From NCBI RefSeq assembly GCF_016651105.1, contig NZ_JAEKEL010000001.1:1571501-1635500 (forward strand): a stretch of DNA of 64,000 nucleotides, written 5' to 3'. Position 1 is the first letter of the stretch, and every line of letters begins with the position of its first letter. Origin of the DNA: Pseudomonas sp. TH15 (GTDB lineage Bacteria > Pseudomonadota > Gammaproteobacteria > Pseudomonadales > Pseudomonadaceae). The position numbers and the translations under genes were made by a program. The notes beneath the pieces are model-generated. The model searched no databases and had not been told where the DNA came from. It worked only from the letters and a program-made list of their open reading frames with translations. Of the stretch, positions 8,536 to 18,189 are shown piece after piece.

Positions 8536-9945
8536 TTAACGCAATGGAATGTCGATCGTCTGCAAAAGGTCGCCGTCCCGGTCGTGATAATTCACGCGAA
8601 TCTGCTGTGCCTCAACCACCACATGCGCAAAATTGTCCTGGCTCACCACCTTACTCGTCAGTTCATGCCGATAGTCCCCAGCCGCCGTTTGCGCCAGTGG
8701 CTGATCGAGGATGAAGGTCGACTCGCTGGCATACGGCAGCAGCTTGCTGTTGCACAGGGGCGAAGAAACGATGGTGTGAATGTCGAAGTCGAGGTCTTCG
8801 CTGTGGGTCAGGCGGCTGGTCAGGGAACCATGCACATCGCCGGAAACGAAAATGACGTTCTTGATGCGATGCGTACGAATAGTTTCCAGCAGTCGCAGGC
8901 GCTGTTCCGGGAAGGCCTTCCAGGCATCGTCGCCATGACTTTTGCGGTCGGGGTAGAACATCACGCTGGTGACCACAAACTTGACCCGCGCCGGGCTGTT
9001 GACCAGCCATTTAAGCAGGACCTGTTCCTGTTCTTCGTCGAGAATGCGCCGATCATCGGCGGACAGCGTGCGGCGGGTGCGGCTGTCGGTGACAAACCAT
9101 TCCAGATCGCCGTCGCTGAATTGATACCAGTAGTGCTTCAGTGTGGCGTGATCCACTTGGCCGTTAGTTGTCAAAGAAAAGGCCGGACTATGGCTGGCTT
9201 GATACAGCTCATAAGCTTTGATCGCGTTGTTATATAGCGTGTTGTCGCCTGCTTCGGCATGGGCGGGCCAATTGTCTTCGATTTCATGATCATCAAGAAT
9301 CATATAAGTCGACGTGCTCGACATCAGTCGTTTTATATTGGGTTGAGAAAAGGCGGCGCGATATTTCGCGAGCATGTCTGTGTATTCGCGATCCGGGGCA
9401 ATCAAGTTGAGGTCATCCAGATAAACCTGGTCGCCGGTCATTAATAATGCACTGACAGGCGGCTGCCGGCCTTCGATCAACTGGCTGATCGAGGCGAAGA
9501 TCCGGTCACCGAGTTGCGGCAATACCGCGATGCCTGCGGTCAGGCGCAGATAGCGACAGGAACCGATGATGTATGCGCGCGCCTGCAAGGGCTGGTTGCA
9601 GCGGGTGCGCAAGCGATAGATCTCGCGCGGCCATTGCAGCGGCAGTTCAGCGACACTGTCGACGGTGTGTACCGGGCTCATCGGGCAGAACCAGCCGGTT
9701 TGATATTCGTACTCGGTGTCTTCGCGCAAGTGATTGAGTGTGATCACGGCGGACATGTCGCGAGACTCGCTGAGTTTGGCAAATACGCTTTTAATCCAGT
9801 GCGGCGATCCGCTGATGCGATAACGAACGCCGGCAAATACTTGAAGGTCTTTTTGTATTTCACCGCGGATGAACAGGCGCGCGTGGTCAGTAGTTATATG
9901 GCCGACAAGCGGGCCAATAGTTGGTTTTAACATGTTCGAATCCAT
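8536..9945 (-). CDS. PhoD-like alkaline phosphatase/phosphodiesterase family protein
   Basis: The 469-residue protein belongs to the PhoD-like metallophosphatase family, which hydrolyses phosphoesters with a metal centre. Visible family sequences include LLMTGDQVYLDD, a metal-site ILDDHEIEDNW, and VIFVSGDVHGSL. The N-terminal part (about 20-120) looks like a beta-sandwich. No Tat or Sec signal is present, unlike classical secreted PhoD, so it is probably cytoplasmic. It interrupts the dipA-aceF adjacency I recall from PAO1, and parts (9130-9470) are less GC-rich than neighbours, which would fit acquisition. Substrate is unknown. Confidence 0.85.
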   Translation of the reverse strand: MDSNMLKPTIGPLVGHITTDHARLFIRGEIQKDLQVFAGVRYRISGSPHWIKSVFAKLSESRDMSAVITLNHLREDTEYEYQTGWFCPMSPVHTVDSVAELPLQWPREIYRLRTRCNQPLQARAYIIGSCRYLRLTAGIAVLPQLGDRIFASISQLIEGRQPPVSALLMTGDQVYLDDLNLIAPDREYTDMLAKYRAAFSQPNIKRLMSSTSTYMILDDHEIEDNWPAHAEAGDNTLYNNAIKAYELYQASHSPAFSLTTNGQVDHATLKHYWYQFSDGDLEWFVTDSRTRRTLSADDRRILDEEQEQVLLKWLVNSPARVKFVVTSVMFYPDRKSHGDDAWKAFPEQRLRLLETIRTHRIKNVIFVSGDVHGSLTSRLTHSEDLDFDIHTIVSSPLCNSKLLPYASESTFILDQPLAQTAAGDYRHELTSKVVSQDNFAHVVVEAQQIRVNYHDRDGDLLQTIDIPLR

Positions 9946-10111
9946 TCGAATGAGTGTGGAATAAAAAGTGGATTGCAGAGAAGTCCATTGATTGACTTTG
10001 CTGCGCCAAGACTAGTTGTCGATGAACTAAAAAGATCGGCGTTAAGGTGACTCGGGCTGTAGCCGATGTCAGCGCAGTTTGTGGGAAAAGTATGAAGTGG
10101 TTTATGTCAGG

Positions 10112-10141
10112 CAAAAAAAGCCCCGCCAAATTGGCGGGGTT
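10112..10141 (-). terminator. Rho-independent terminator of aceEF
   Basis: Read on the minus strand: a perfect CCCCGCCAATTTGGCGGGG stem followed by C and seven T. It lies about 75 bases after the aceF stop. The 267-base gap 9946-10212 contains no gene. Confidence 0.9.
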
Positions 10142-10177
10142 GAGGTACGAGCGTGGCGCTCGGAAATCGTGGAACGC

Positions 10178-10207
10178 GACAGGCCCTCCGGTGAAGGAGG
10201 GCCTGTC
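10178..10207. terminator. Strong hairpin directly after aceF, without T-tract
   Basis: A perfect 12-base-pair stem (GACAGGCCCTCC and its complement) with a 6-base loop lies 6 bases past the aceF stop, ahead of the real terminator. It has no T-run, so it may protect the mRNA 3' end rather than terminate. Confidence 0.5.
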
Positions 10208-10212
10208 AGGTG

Positions 10213-12183
10213 TTACAGCAAGATGGTGCGGATGTCCGCCAGCAGGTCGCTCAGACGCTTGGTGAAGCGTGCAGCAGCGGCGCCGTTGATCACACGGTGA
10301 TCGTAGGACAACGACAGCGGCAGCATCAGCTTCGGCTGGAAGGCTTTGCCGTCCCAGACTGGCTGGATGGTTGCCTTGGAAACACCGAGGATCGCCACTT
10401 CCGGCGCGTTGACGATCGGCGTGAAGCCGGTGCCGCCAATGTGGCCGAGGCTGGAAATGGTGAAGCAGGCGCCTTGCATGTCGTCAGCGGTAAGCTTTTT
10501 GTCGCGGGCTTTGGCGGCCAGCACAGCCGCCTCAGCCGCAAGCTGCAGAAGGCTTTTCTGGTCGACGTTCTTGATGACCGGTACCAGAAGGCCATCCGGG
10601 GTGTCGACCGCGAAGCCGATGTTTACGTACTTCTTGCGGATGATCGCCTTGCCGCTAGGTGCCAGCGAACTGTTGAAGTCCGGCAGTTCCTTGAGCAGGT
10701 GCGCACACGACTTGAGCAGCAGCGGCAGGATGGTCAGCTTGACGCCAGCCTTCTCTGCAACGGCTTTCTGCGCGATGCGGAACGCTTCCAGGTCGGTGAT
10801 ATCAGCCGAATCGAACTGAGTCACGTGCGGGATGTTCAACCAGCTGCGGTGCAGGCTCGACGCGCCGATTTGCATCAGGCGAGTCATCGGCACTTCTTCG
10901 ATTTCACCGAAGCGGCTGAAGTCCACGACCGGAATCGGCGGGATGCCCGCGCCGCCGGTTGCGCCAGCTGCGGCGGCCGGTGCTTCCTTGGCCTTCTGCA
11001 TCATGGCTTTGACGTAAACCTGCACGTCTTCTTTGAGCACACGACCGTGCGGGCCGCTTGGGCTGACCGCGTTCAGTTCGACGCCGAATTCACGGGCCAG
11101 TTGGCGTACTGCCGGACCAGCGTGAACTTTCGCGCCCGGCTTGGCCGGTGCGGCGGCTGGAGCGGCAGCAGGTGCAGCGGCGGCCGGAGCAGCAGCGGCA
11201 GGTGCTGGAGCGCTTGGAGCAGCAGCGGCTGGAGCCGGGGCAGCTGCCGGAGCAACGCCTTTGACTTTCAATTTCAGGATCAGGTCGCCGGTACCGACTT
11301 CGTCATCCAGCTTGATGGAAACGCTTTCCACCACGCCAGCGGCAGGCGATGGAATTTCCATGCTCGCCTTGTCGGATTCCAGAGTGATCAGCGACTGGTC
11401 GGCGGTGACGGTGTCGCCAGCCTTGACCAGTACTTCGATGATCTTGGCCTTGCCCGACGAGCCGATGTCCGGGACATGAATGTCCTGAACGGTGTCGGCA
11501 ACCGGTGCAGCAGGCGCGGCGGCTGGAGCAGCAGCGGCTGCCGGAGCAGGCGCAGCAGCTTGAGCTGGCGCGGCCGCAGCCGGTGCAGCAGCACCTGCCA
11601 CTTTCAACGCCAGGATCAGGTCGCCGGTACCGACTTCGTCGTTCAACTTGACGCTGATGCTTTCAACCACGCCAGCGGCAGGCGATGGGATTTCCATGCT
11701 TGCCTTGTCGGATTCCAGAGTGATCAGCGACTGATCAGCAGCGACGGTGTCGCCGACTTTGACCTGGATCTCGATGATCTGGGCCTTGCCCGACGAACCG
11801 ATATCCGGCACGTGAATCTGCTGAGTGGTTGCAGCGGCTGGAGCAGCGGCCGGTGCAGCCGCTGCCGGAGCGGGTGCAGCAGCCGGTTTTGCTTCAGCTT
11901 TGGCGGCCGGCGCAGCGGCAGCGGTTGCCGCAGGGGCCGCAGCAGCGGCACCTTCGACTTCCAGCTCCAGCAGTTCGTCGCCTTCTTTCAGGCGATCACC
12001 GATTTTTACTTTCAGGCTTTTGACGATGCCGGCCTTCGGGGCAGGAATCTCCATGCTCGCCTTGTCCGACTCAAGCGTCAGGATGCTCTGGTCGGCTTCG
12101 ATACGGTCGCCGACCTTCACAAATAGTTCGATTACTTCACCTTCACCGCTGCCGATGTCAGGTACTCGAATGAGTTCGCTCAC
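10213..12183 (-). CDS. aceF: Pyruvate dehydrogenase E2, dihydrolipoamide acetyltransferase
   Basis: E2 transfers acetyl groups from E1 to CoA and forms the core of the complex. The 656 residues contain three lipoyl domains, each with the ESDKAS lipoylation site (K41, K160, K272), separated by Ala-Pro linkers. They are followed by the E1/E3-binding domain (353-390) and the catalytic domain with SYDHRVING (His629). Asn replaces the more usual Asp in that motif, as in Azotobacter. The gene lies 11 bases after aceE in one operon. The repetitive linkers explain the long false frames on the other strand. Confidence 0.97.
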   Translation of the reverse strand: MSELIRVPDIGSGEGEVIELFVKVGDRIEADQSILTLESDKASMEIPAPKAGIVKSLKVKIGDRLKEGDELLELEVEGAAAAAPAATAAAAPAAKAEAKPAAAPAPAAAAPAAAPAAATTQQIHVPDIGSSGKAQIIEIQVKVGDTVAADQSLITLESDKASMEIPSPAAGVVESISVKLNDEVGTGDLILALKVAGAAAPAAAAPAQAAAPAPAAAAAPAAAPAAPVADTVQDIHVPDIGSSGKAKIIEVLVKAGDTVTADQSLITLESDKASMEIPSPAAGVVESVSIKLDDEVGTGDLILKLKVKGVAPAAAPAPAAAAPSAPAPAAAAPAAAAPAAAPAAAPAKPGAKVHAGPAVRQLAREFGVELNAVSPSGPHGRVLKEDVQVYVKAMMQKAKEAPAAAAGATGGAGIPPIPVVDFSRFGEIEEVPMTRLMQIGASSLHRSWLNIPHVTQFDSADITDLEAFRIAQKAVAEKAGVKLTILPLLLKSCAHLLKELPDFNSSLAPSGKAIIRKKYVNIGFAVDTPDGLLVPVIKNVDQKSLLQLAAEAAVLAAKARDKKLTADDMQGACFTISSLGHIGGTGFTPIVNAPEVAILGVSKATIQPVWDGKAFQPKLMLPLSLSYDHRVINGAAAARFTKRLSDLLADIRTILL

Positions 12184-12194
12184 AGAATGTCTCC

Positions 12195-14840
12195 TCAGCA
12201 GTCCAGTGGGTTGCGTTTTTCCGGGTTGATACCGAACTTGACGATGGCTTCAGCCACCACCTTAGGTTCGATGTCACCACGGTCAGCCAAGGCTTCCAGG
12301 GCTGCCAACACCACGAAATGACGGTCGACTTCGAAGAAGTGACGCAGCTTCTTACGGCTGTCACTGCGGCCGAAACCATCGGTGCCCAGGACTTTGAATT
12401 CCTTGGACGGGACCCACTGACGAATTTGTTCAGCGAACAGCTTCATGTAGTCGGTAGAGGCAATGACCGGACCTTTACGGCCGTTCAGGCATTCTTCGAC
12501 GTAGCTCAGCTTAGGCTTCTGGCCCGGGTGCAGACGGTTGGTGCGTTCTACGGCCAGGCCATCGCGACGCAGTTCGTTGAAGCTGGTAACGCTCCACACG
12601 TCAGCGCCGATGTTGAACTGTTCACGCAGGATCTTCGCCGCTTCACGGACTTCACGCAGGATGGTGCCGGAGCCCATCAGCTGAACGTGGTGCGCCGCTT
12701 CGCGGGTGTCTTCCTCGAGCAGGTACATGCCCTTGATGATGCCTTCCTCGACACCGGCCGGCATGGCTGGCTGCTGGTAGGACTCGTTCATCACGGTGAT
12801 GTAGTAGAAAACGTCCTGCTGCTCTTCGGTCATCTTCTTCATGCCGTCCTGGATGATCACCGCCAGCTCATAGCCGTAGGTTGGATCAAAGGTGCGGCAG
12901 TTCGGGATGGTGCCGGCCAGGATGTGGCTGTGACCATCTTCGTGTTGCAGGCCTTCGCCGTTCAGCGTGGTCCGGCCGGCGGTGCCGCCGATCAGGAAGC
13001 CACGGGTACGGCTGTCGCCAGCGGCCCAGGCGAGGTCGCCGATACGCTGGAAGCCGAACATCGAGTAGAAGATGTAGAACGGCAGCATTGGCTGGTTGTG
13101 GCTGGAGTACGAAGTACCGGCAGCGATGAAGGAGCTCATGGCGCCCGCTTCGTTGATGCCTTCTTCGAGGATCTGGCCCTTCTTGTCTTCGCGGTAGAAC
13201 ATCACCTGGTCTTTATCGACTGGCTCGTAGAGCTGGCCGACGGACGAGTAGATACCCAACTGACGGAACATGCCTTCCATACCGAAGGTACGGGCTTCGT
13301 CCGGGATGATCGGAACGATGCGCGGACCGATTTCCTTGTCCTTGACCAATTGCGCGAGGATCCGCACGAAAGCCATGGTGGTGGAAATTTCACGGTCGCC
13401 CGAGCCGTCAAGAATAGCCTTGAGGGTATCGAGTGACGGTGTCGGCACGCTGAAGCTCTCGGCGCGACGCTGTGGCACGAAACCGCCCAATGCAGTGCGG
13501 CGCTCGCTGAGGTAGCGGGCTTCGGCGCTGTTTGGTTCTGGTTTGAAGAAGGGCAGGTTTTCCAGCTCTTCGTCTTTGACCGGGATGTCGAAACGATCAC
13601 GGAACAACTTCAGGCTGTCGACATCGACTTTCTTGGTGTTGTGCGCAGTGTTTTTCGCTTCGCCGGCACCGGTGCCATAACCTTTGATGGTCTTGGCCAG
13701 GATGACGGTCGGTTGTTCTTTGTGGTTGACCGCTTCGTGGTACGCCGCGTAGACCTTGTACGGGTCGTGGCCGCCACGGTTGAGTTTCCAGATCTCGTCG
13801 TCGGACAGATCAGCAACCATCGCCTTGAGTTCTGGCGAGTTGAAGAAGTGTTCACGCACGAACGCGCCGTCTTTGGCTTTGTAGTTCTGGTACTCGCCGT
13901 CGATGACTTCGTCCATGCGACGTTGCAGGATACCGTCGACGTCTTTGGCCAGCAGTGGGTCCCAGAAACGGCCCCAGATAACTTTGGTCACGTTCCACTG
14001 AGCACCGCGGAACACGCCTTCGAGTTCCTGGATGATCTTGCCGTTGCCGCGAACCGGGCCATCAAGGCGCTGCAGGTTGCAGTTAATGACGAAGATCAGG
14101 TTGTCGAGCTTCTCGCGGCCAGCCAGCGAGATCGCGCCCAGGGATTCCGGCTCGTCGCACTCGCCGTCGCCCAGGAAGCACCAGACTTTTTGCTTGCCTT
14201 CAGGGATGAAGCCACGGGCTTCCAGGTACTTCATGAAGCGTGCCTGGTAGATTGCCTGGATCGGGCCCAGACCCATGGATACGGTCGGGAACTGCCAGAA
14301 GTCAGGCATCAGCCAAGGGTGCGGATAGGACGACAAGCCCTGACCGTCGACTTCCTGGCGGAAGTTGTTCATTTGTTCTTCGGTGATGCGACCTTCCATG
14401 AACGCACGGGCGTAAACGCCTGGCGAGGTGTGGCCCTGGAAGTAGATCAGGTCGCCGCCGTGTTCGTCGGTCGGGGCCTGGAAGAAGTAGTTGAAGCCGA
14501 TGTCGTACAGGGTTGCACTGGAAGCGAAGCTGGAGATGTGACCGCCCAGGTCAGAATCTTTCAGGTTCGTGCGCATCACCATGGCCATCGCGTTCCAGCG
14601 TACCAACGAGCGAATGCGGCGTTCCATGAACAGGTCGCCAGGCATGCGTGCTTCGTGGGTAACTGGAATGGTGTTGCGGTATGGCGTGGTGATGGCGTAA
14701 GGCAGTTGCGAACCGCTACGGGTTGCCAATTCGCCCATACGGGTCATCAGATAGTGAGCGCGGTCTTCGCCTTCTTTGTCGAGAACCGATTCCAGGGCGT
14801 CCAGCCATTCCTGGGTTTCGACGGGATCGAGGTCTTGCAT
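12195..14840 (-). CDS. aceE: Pyruvate dehydrogenase E1 component (homodimeric type)
   Basis: E1 decarboxylates pyruvate with thiamine pyrophosphate and passes the acetyl group to the lipoyl arms of AceF. The 881-residue length matches the homodimeric E1 of gammaproteobacteria. The thiamine-binding sequence GDGECDEPESLG...NCN is present, as is DGHSHILAGTIPNC further on. It is first in the aceE-aceF operon. The upstream region carries two copies of a palindromic operator-like site, so the operon is probably controlled by a FadR/PdhR-type regulator. Synteny with dipA and glnE is as in other Pseudomonas. Confidence 0.97.
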   Translation of the reverse strand: MQDLDPVETQEWLDALESVLDKEGEDRAHYLMTRMGELATRSGSQLPYAITTPYRNTIPVTHEARMPGDLFMERRIRSLVRWNAMAMVMRTNLKDSDLGGHISSFASSATLYDIGFNYFFQAPTDEHGGDLIYFQGHTSPGVYARAFMEGRITEEQMNNFRQEVDGQGLSSYPHPWLMPDFWQFPTVSMGLGPIQAIYQARFMKYLEARGFIPEGKQKVWCFLGDGECDEPESLGAISLAGREKLDNLIFVINCNLQRLDGPVRGNGKIIQELEGVFRGAQWNVTKVIWGRFWDPLLAKDVDGILQRRMDEVIDGEYQNYKAKDGAFVREHFFNSPELKAMVADLSDDEIWKLNRGGHDPYKVYAAYHEAVNHKEQPTVILAKTIKGYGTGAGEAKNTAHNTKKVDVDSLKLFRDRFDIPVKDEELENLPFFKPEPNSAEARYLSERRTALGGFVPQRRAESFSVPTPSLDTLKAILDGSGDREISTTMAFVRILAQLVKDKEIGPRIVPIIPDEARTFGMEGMFRQLGIYSSVGQLYEPVDKDQVMFYREDKKGQILEEGINEAGAMSSFIAAGTSYSSHNQPMLPFYIFYSMFGFQRIGDLAWAAGDSRTRGFLIGGTAGRTTLNGEGLQHEDGHSHILAGTIPNCRTFDPTYGYELAVIIQDGMKKMTEEQQDVFYYITVMNESYQQPAMPAGVEEGIIKGMYLLEEDTREAAHHVQLMGSGTILREVREAAKILREQFNIGADVWSVTSFNELRRDGLAVERTNRLHPGQKPKLSYVEECLNGRKGPVIASTDYMKLFAEQIRQWVPSKEFKVLGTDGFGRSDSRKKLRHFFEVDRHFVVLAALEALADRGDIEPKVVAEAIVKFGINPEKRNPLDC

Positions 14841-14950
14841 GGCTTGCTCCAGGGCGGAAAGGCTTCCAGAATCGGTTGCCTGAGTTTGCGACTGGCCTTG
14901 TGGGCAGACGATATAAATTCTTGGATTGCCGAGAGGTTGTTCCGGCGGCG

Positions 14951-14965
14951 TGTAGTTTTACTACA
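14951..14965. promoter_or_regulatory. Operator-like palindrome 1 upstream of aceE
   Basis: TGTAGTTTTACTACA is a perfect palindrome around TTT and fits the TnGTnnnACnA consensus of FadR-subfamily GntR regulators, the group containing PdhR. A second copy lies 52 bases away, centre to centre. Confidence 0.5.
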
Positions 14966-15003
14966 AATCAACGGGCATTTCAGCCTTTCGAATGTATAGA
15001 CGA

Positions 15004-15016
15004 GTAGTAAAACTAC
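15004..15016. promoter_or_regulatory. Operator-like palindrome 2 between aceE and glnE
   Basis: GTAGTAAAACTAC is the exact reverse complement of the core of the site at 14951. The 52-base spacing is close to five helical turns, so two dimers would bind the same face. Confidence 0.5.
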
Positions 15017-15064
15017 AGATGAATGGCTTGTGGCCTCCGGCTGCGTGGTGAGAATAATCGTTAA

Positions 15065-15083
15065 GGTTGGTCTTTTACCAACC
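15065..15083. promoter_or_regulatory. Third palindrome in the aceE-glnE gap
   Basis: GGTTGGTCTTTTACCAACC has two 7-base arms and a 5-base centre. It recalls the TGGT...ACCA half-sites of PdhR but has a wider spacer, so it may be a different operator or a hairpin. The remaining 383-base gap (14841-15223) has no gene. Confidence 0.4.
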
Positions 15084-15223
15084 AGAAAAGGTGAAAGCTT
15101 GATGTTGGCTGCCAAAATAAAAGAAATTTCAGCTATTTCTAACCTTTGTTCGACAGTCGGTCACGTAGCGTGTTTTCAAGAATCACTACATGAGCCCCTT
15201 CACACGCCGATCAAGGATAGACC

Positions 15224-18163
15224 ATGACCCTGCCTTCGCTTGCCGAACTGCCCGCCATTCTTGAGCCATTGGTCACCCGTGCCGAACAGTCGTTCCGTGC
15301 GTCCGTCGCTTTATTAGAAGACGATCATGGCCTGTCTGCCTGGACGCCTGAACGCTGGGCGCAATTGGCCCGCGTCGTCGGCGCCAGCGACTTCGTGATT
15401 GAACAGAGCATTCGTGACCCTTTGATGTTGCTGGCGCTGGTGCAGTCCGGCGAACTGGATCGCAGCTTCGCCCCCGGTGAGCTGTGCGCGCAGATCGCGG
15501 CGGCAGTGAATGCGGCGCAAACCGAAGACGAACTCGGCCGCGCCCTGCGCCGCCAGCGCACCCGCCAGCAAGTGCGCATCATCTGGCGCGACCTGACCCG
15601 CCAGGCAGATTTGATCCAGACCTGCCGCGACCTCTCGGACATGGCCGATGCGAGCATCGATCAGGCCTATCAGTGGTTGTACTCGCGGCATTGCCAGCAA
15701 TTCGGCGTGCCCACGGGCCGGCGCAGTGGCGAGCCGCAGCACATGGTCATTCTCGGCATGGGCAAGCTCGGCGCGGTCGAGCTGAACCTCTCGTCAGACA
15801 TCGACCTGATCTTCGCTTACCCCGAGGGCGGCGAAACCGTCGGGGTGAAGCGCTCGCTGGATAACCAGGAGTTTTTCATTCGCCTCGGTCAGCGGTTGAT
15901 CAAGGCGCTGGACCCGATGACCGTTGACGGCTTCGTGTTCCGCGTCGACATGCGCCTGCGCCCTTACGGCTCGGCTGGCGCGTTGGTCTTGAGCTTCAAC
16001 GCGCTCGAACAGTATTACCAGGATCAGGGGCGTGACTGGGAACGCTACGCCATGATCAAGGCCCGGGTGGTGGCCGGCGATCAAGTGGCCGGCGCGCAGT
16101 TGCTCGACATGCTGCGACCGTTCGTTTACCGGCGTTACCTGGACTTCTCGGCCATCGAAGCGCTGCGCACCATGAAGCAGCTGATCCAGCAGGAAGTCCG
16201 GCGTAAGGGCATGGCCGACAACATCAAGCTTGGTTCCGGCGGCATCCGCGAAGTGGAGTTTATCGCCCAGGCGTTCCAGTTGATTCACGGCGGTCGCGAC
16301 CTGAGCCTGCAACAACGTCCGCTATTAAAAGTACTGAGCACGCTGGAAGGGCAGGGTTACCTGCCGGAACCTGTGATCAGTGAGTTGCGTAACGGCTACG
16401 AATTCTTGCGTTACACCGAACACGCAATCCAGGCGATTGCCGACCGCCAGACCCAGATGCTGCCGGATGGCGCACAGGATCAGGCGCGGATCGCCTTCAT
16501 GCTCGGCTTTGCCGATTGGCCGGCATTTCATGAGCGGCTGATGTATTGGCGTGGTCGGGTGGCGTGGCACTTCGCTCAGGTGATTGCCGATCCTGACGAA
16601 GAGGAAGGCGCTGAAGCCGAAGTGGTGGTCGGGGGTGAGTGGCTGCCGTTGTGGGAAGAGTCCCAGGACGAAGAGGCCGCTTGCCGGCAGTTGGAAGAGG
16701 GTGGTTTTGCCGATGCTTCCAAGGCTCTGAAAACCTTGGCCAGCCTGCGCAGCAGTCCGCAATTGCGGGCCATGCAGCGTTTGGGTCGCGAGCGCCTCGA
16801 TGCCTTTATTCCGCGCTTGCTGGCCCAGGCCGTGGAGCACGCCAATCCTGATCTGGTGCTGGAGCGAGTGCTGCCACTGGTTGAGGCCGTGGCCCGGCGT
16901 TCGGCTTATTTAGTGTTGCTGACGGAAAACCCCGGCGCCCTGCGTCGCTTGCTGACCTTGTGCGCTGCGAGCCCGTGGATTGCCGAGCAGATCACCCGCT
17001 TCCCGTTGTTGCTCGATGAATTGCTCAACGAAGGCCGACTGTTCAAGCCGCCGCTGGCGCCGGAACTGGCCGCTGAATTGCGCGAGCGCCTGACGCGGAT
17101 TCCCGAGGACGACCTCGAACAACAAATGGAAGCCCTGCGCCATTTCAAACTGGCGCACCGCTTGCGGGTTGCGGCCTCGGAAATCGCCGGCAGCCTGCCG
17201 TTGATGAAGGTCAGCGATTACCTGACCTGGCTCGCCGAGGCGATCCTCGAACAAGTGCTGGCCCTGGCCTGGCGTCAAACGGTGGCCAAATACGGCACGC
17301 CGCTGCGTACCGACGGTACGTTGTGCGATCCCGGCTTCGTGATTGTCGGTTATGGGAAGGTCGGCGGCCTGGAATTGGGGCATGGTTCGGACCTGGACCT
17401 GGTGTTTATTCATGACGGCGATCCGCAAGCGGAAACCGACGGGGCGAAACCGATCGACGGTGCGCAGTTCTTCACCCGGTTGGGGCAGCGGATCATTCAC
17501 TTGCTGACGGCGCAGACCAACTCCGGTCAGTTGTATGAAGTCGACATGCGGCTGCGACCGTCCGGTGCATCCGGGTTGCTGGTGAGTTCCCTGGGGGCGT
17601 TTGCCCGCTACCAGGAAAACGAAGCCTGGACCTGGGAACATCAGGCGTTGGTGCGGGCGCGGGTGCTGGTGGGCAGTCAGGATGTCGGCCAGGCGTTCGA
17701 GAAGGTTCGCGCGGCGATTTTGGGCAAGGCCCGGGATTTGCCGACCTTGCGTCAGGAGGTCAGCGAGATGCGCGCCAAGATGCGCGATAACCTCGGCAGC
17801 AAGAGCACCGCCGCCGGTACCGCGGCAAATGCCTTCGAAGCCACGGCGCCGTTCGATCTCAAGCAGGACGCCGGAGGTATCGTCGATATTGAATTTATGG
17901 TGCAATACGCGACCCTGGCGTGGTCCGAACAGCACCCGTCATTGCTGCGCTGGACCGATAACATCCGCATTCTGGAAGGGTTGGAGCAGGAAGGGCTGAT
18001 GCCCGCCGAAGACGCCAGCCTGCTGCGCGAGGCCTATAAAGCCTACCGCTCCGCCGCACACCGGCAGGCCTTGCAGAAGGACGCCGGGGTGATACCGGGC
18101 GATCAGTTCGTGGACGAACGGCGGCAGGTGTTGCGGATCTGGCGCGAGCTGGGGCTAAGCTGA
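15224..18163 (+). CDS. glnE: Bifunctional glutamine synthetase adenylyltransferase/adenylyl-removing enzyme
   Basis: GlnE adds AMP to glutamine synthetase under nitrogen excess and removes it when nitrogen is short, in response to PII. The 979 residues show both nucleotidyltransferase domains: an N-terminal one (GMGKLGAVEL...SDIDLIF, near residue 175) for deadenylylation and a C-terminal one (GYGKVGGLEL...SDLDLVF, near 706) for adenylylation. Both keep the paired aspartates. GGATAG before the ATG is the ribosome site. In PAO1 ilvE follows; here a repeat array and then waaF follow. Confidence 0.97.
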   Translation: MTLPSLAELPAILEPLVTRAEQSFRASVALLEDDHGLSAWTPERWAQLARVVGASDFVIEQSIRDPLMLLALVQSGELDRSFAPGELCAQIAAAVNAAQTEDELGRALRRQRTRQQVRIIWRDLTRQADLIQTCRDLSDMADASIDQAYQWLYSRHCQQFGVPTGRRSGEPQHMVILGMGKLGAVELNLSSDIDLIFAYPEGGETVGVKRSLDNQEFFIRLGQRLIKALDPMTVDGFVFRVDMRLRPYGSAGALVLSFNALEQYYQDQGRDWERYAMIKARVVAGDQVAGAQLLDMLRPFVYRRYLDFSAIEALRTMKQLIQQEVRRKGMADNIKLGSGGIREVEFIAQAFQLIHGGRDLSLQQRPLLKVLSTLEGQGYLPEPVISELRNGYEFLRYTEHAIQAIADRQTQMLPDGAQDQARIAFMLGFADWPAFHERLMYWRGRVAWHFAQVIADPDEEEGAEAEVVVGGEWLPLWEESQDEEAACRQLEEGGFADASKALKTLASLRSSPQLRAMQRLGRERLDAFIPRLLAQAVEHANPDLVLERVLPLVEAVARRSAYLVLLTENPGALRRLLTLCAASPWIAEQITRFPLLLDELLNEGRLFKPPLAPELAAELRERLTRIPEDDLEQQMEALRHFKLAHRLRVAASEIAGSLPLMKVSDYLTWLAEAILEQVLALAWRQTVAKYGTPLRTDGTLCDPGFVIVGYGKVGGLELGHGSDLDLVFIHDGDPQAETDGAKPIDGAQFFTRLGQRIIHLLTAQTNSGQLYEVDMRLRPSGASGLLVSSLGAFARYQENEAWTWEHQALVRARVLVGSQDVGQAFEKVRAAILGKARDLPTLRQEVSEMRAKMRDNLGSKSTAAGTAANAFEATAPFDLKQDAGGIVDIEFMVQYATLAWSEQHPSLLRWTDNIRILEGLEQEGLMPAEDASLLREAYKAYRSAAHRQALQKDAGVIPGDQFVDERRQVLRIWRELGLS

Positions 18164-18189
18164 AACTCGGTAGTTGAAGCGGCGAGATT

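Noticed and set aside
10210..10340. Asn in the DHRVING motif of AceF as a defect
   Set aside because: The same Asn occurs in Azotobacter and, as I recall, other Pseudomonas E2 proteins, so it is a lineage feature.
10210..12126. 638-codon plus-strand frame over aceF
   Set aside because: It is the complement of three lipoyl repeats and Ala-Pro linkers; the repeated pattern mirrors aceF exactly.
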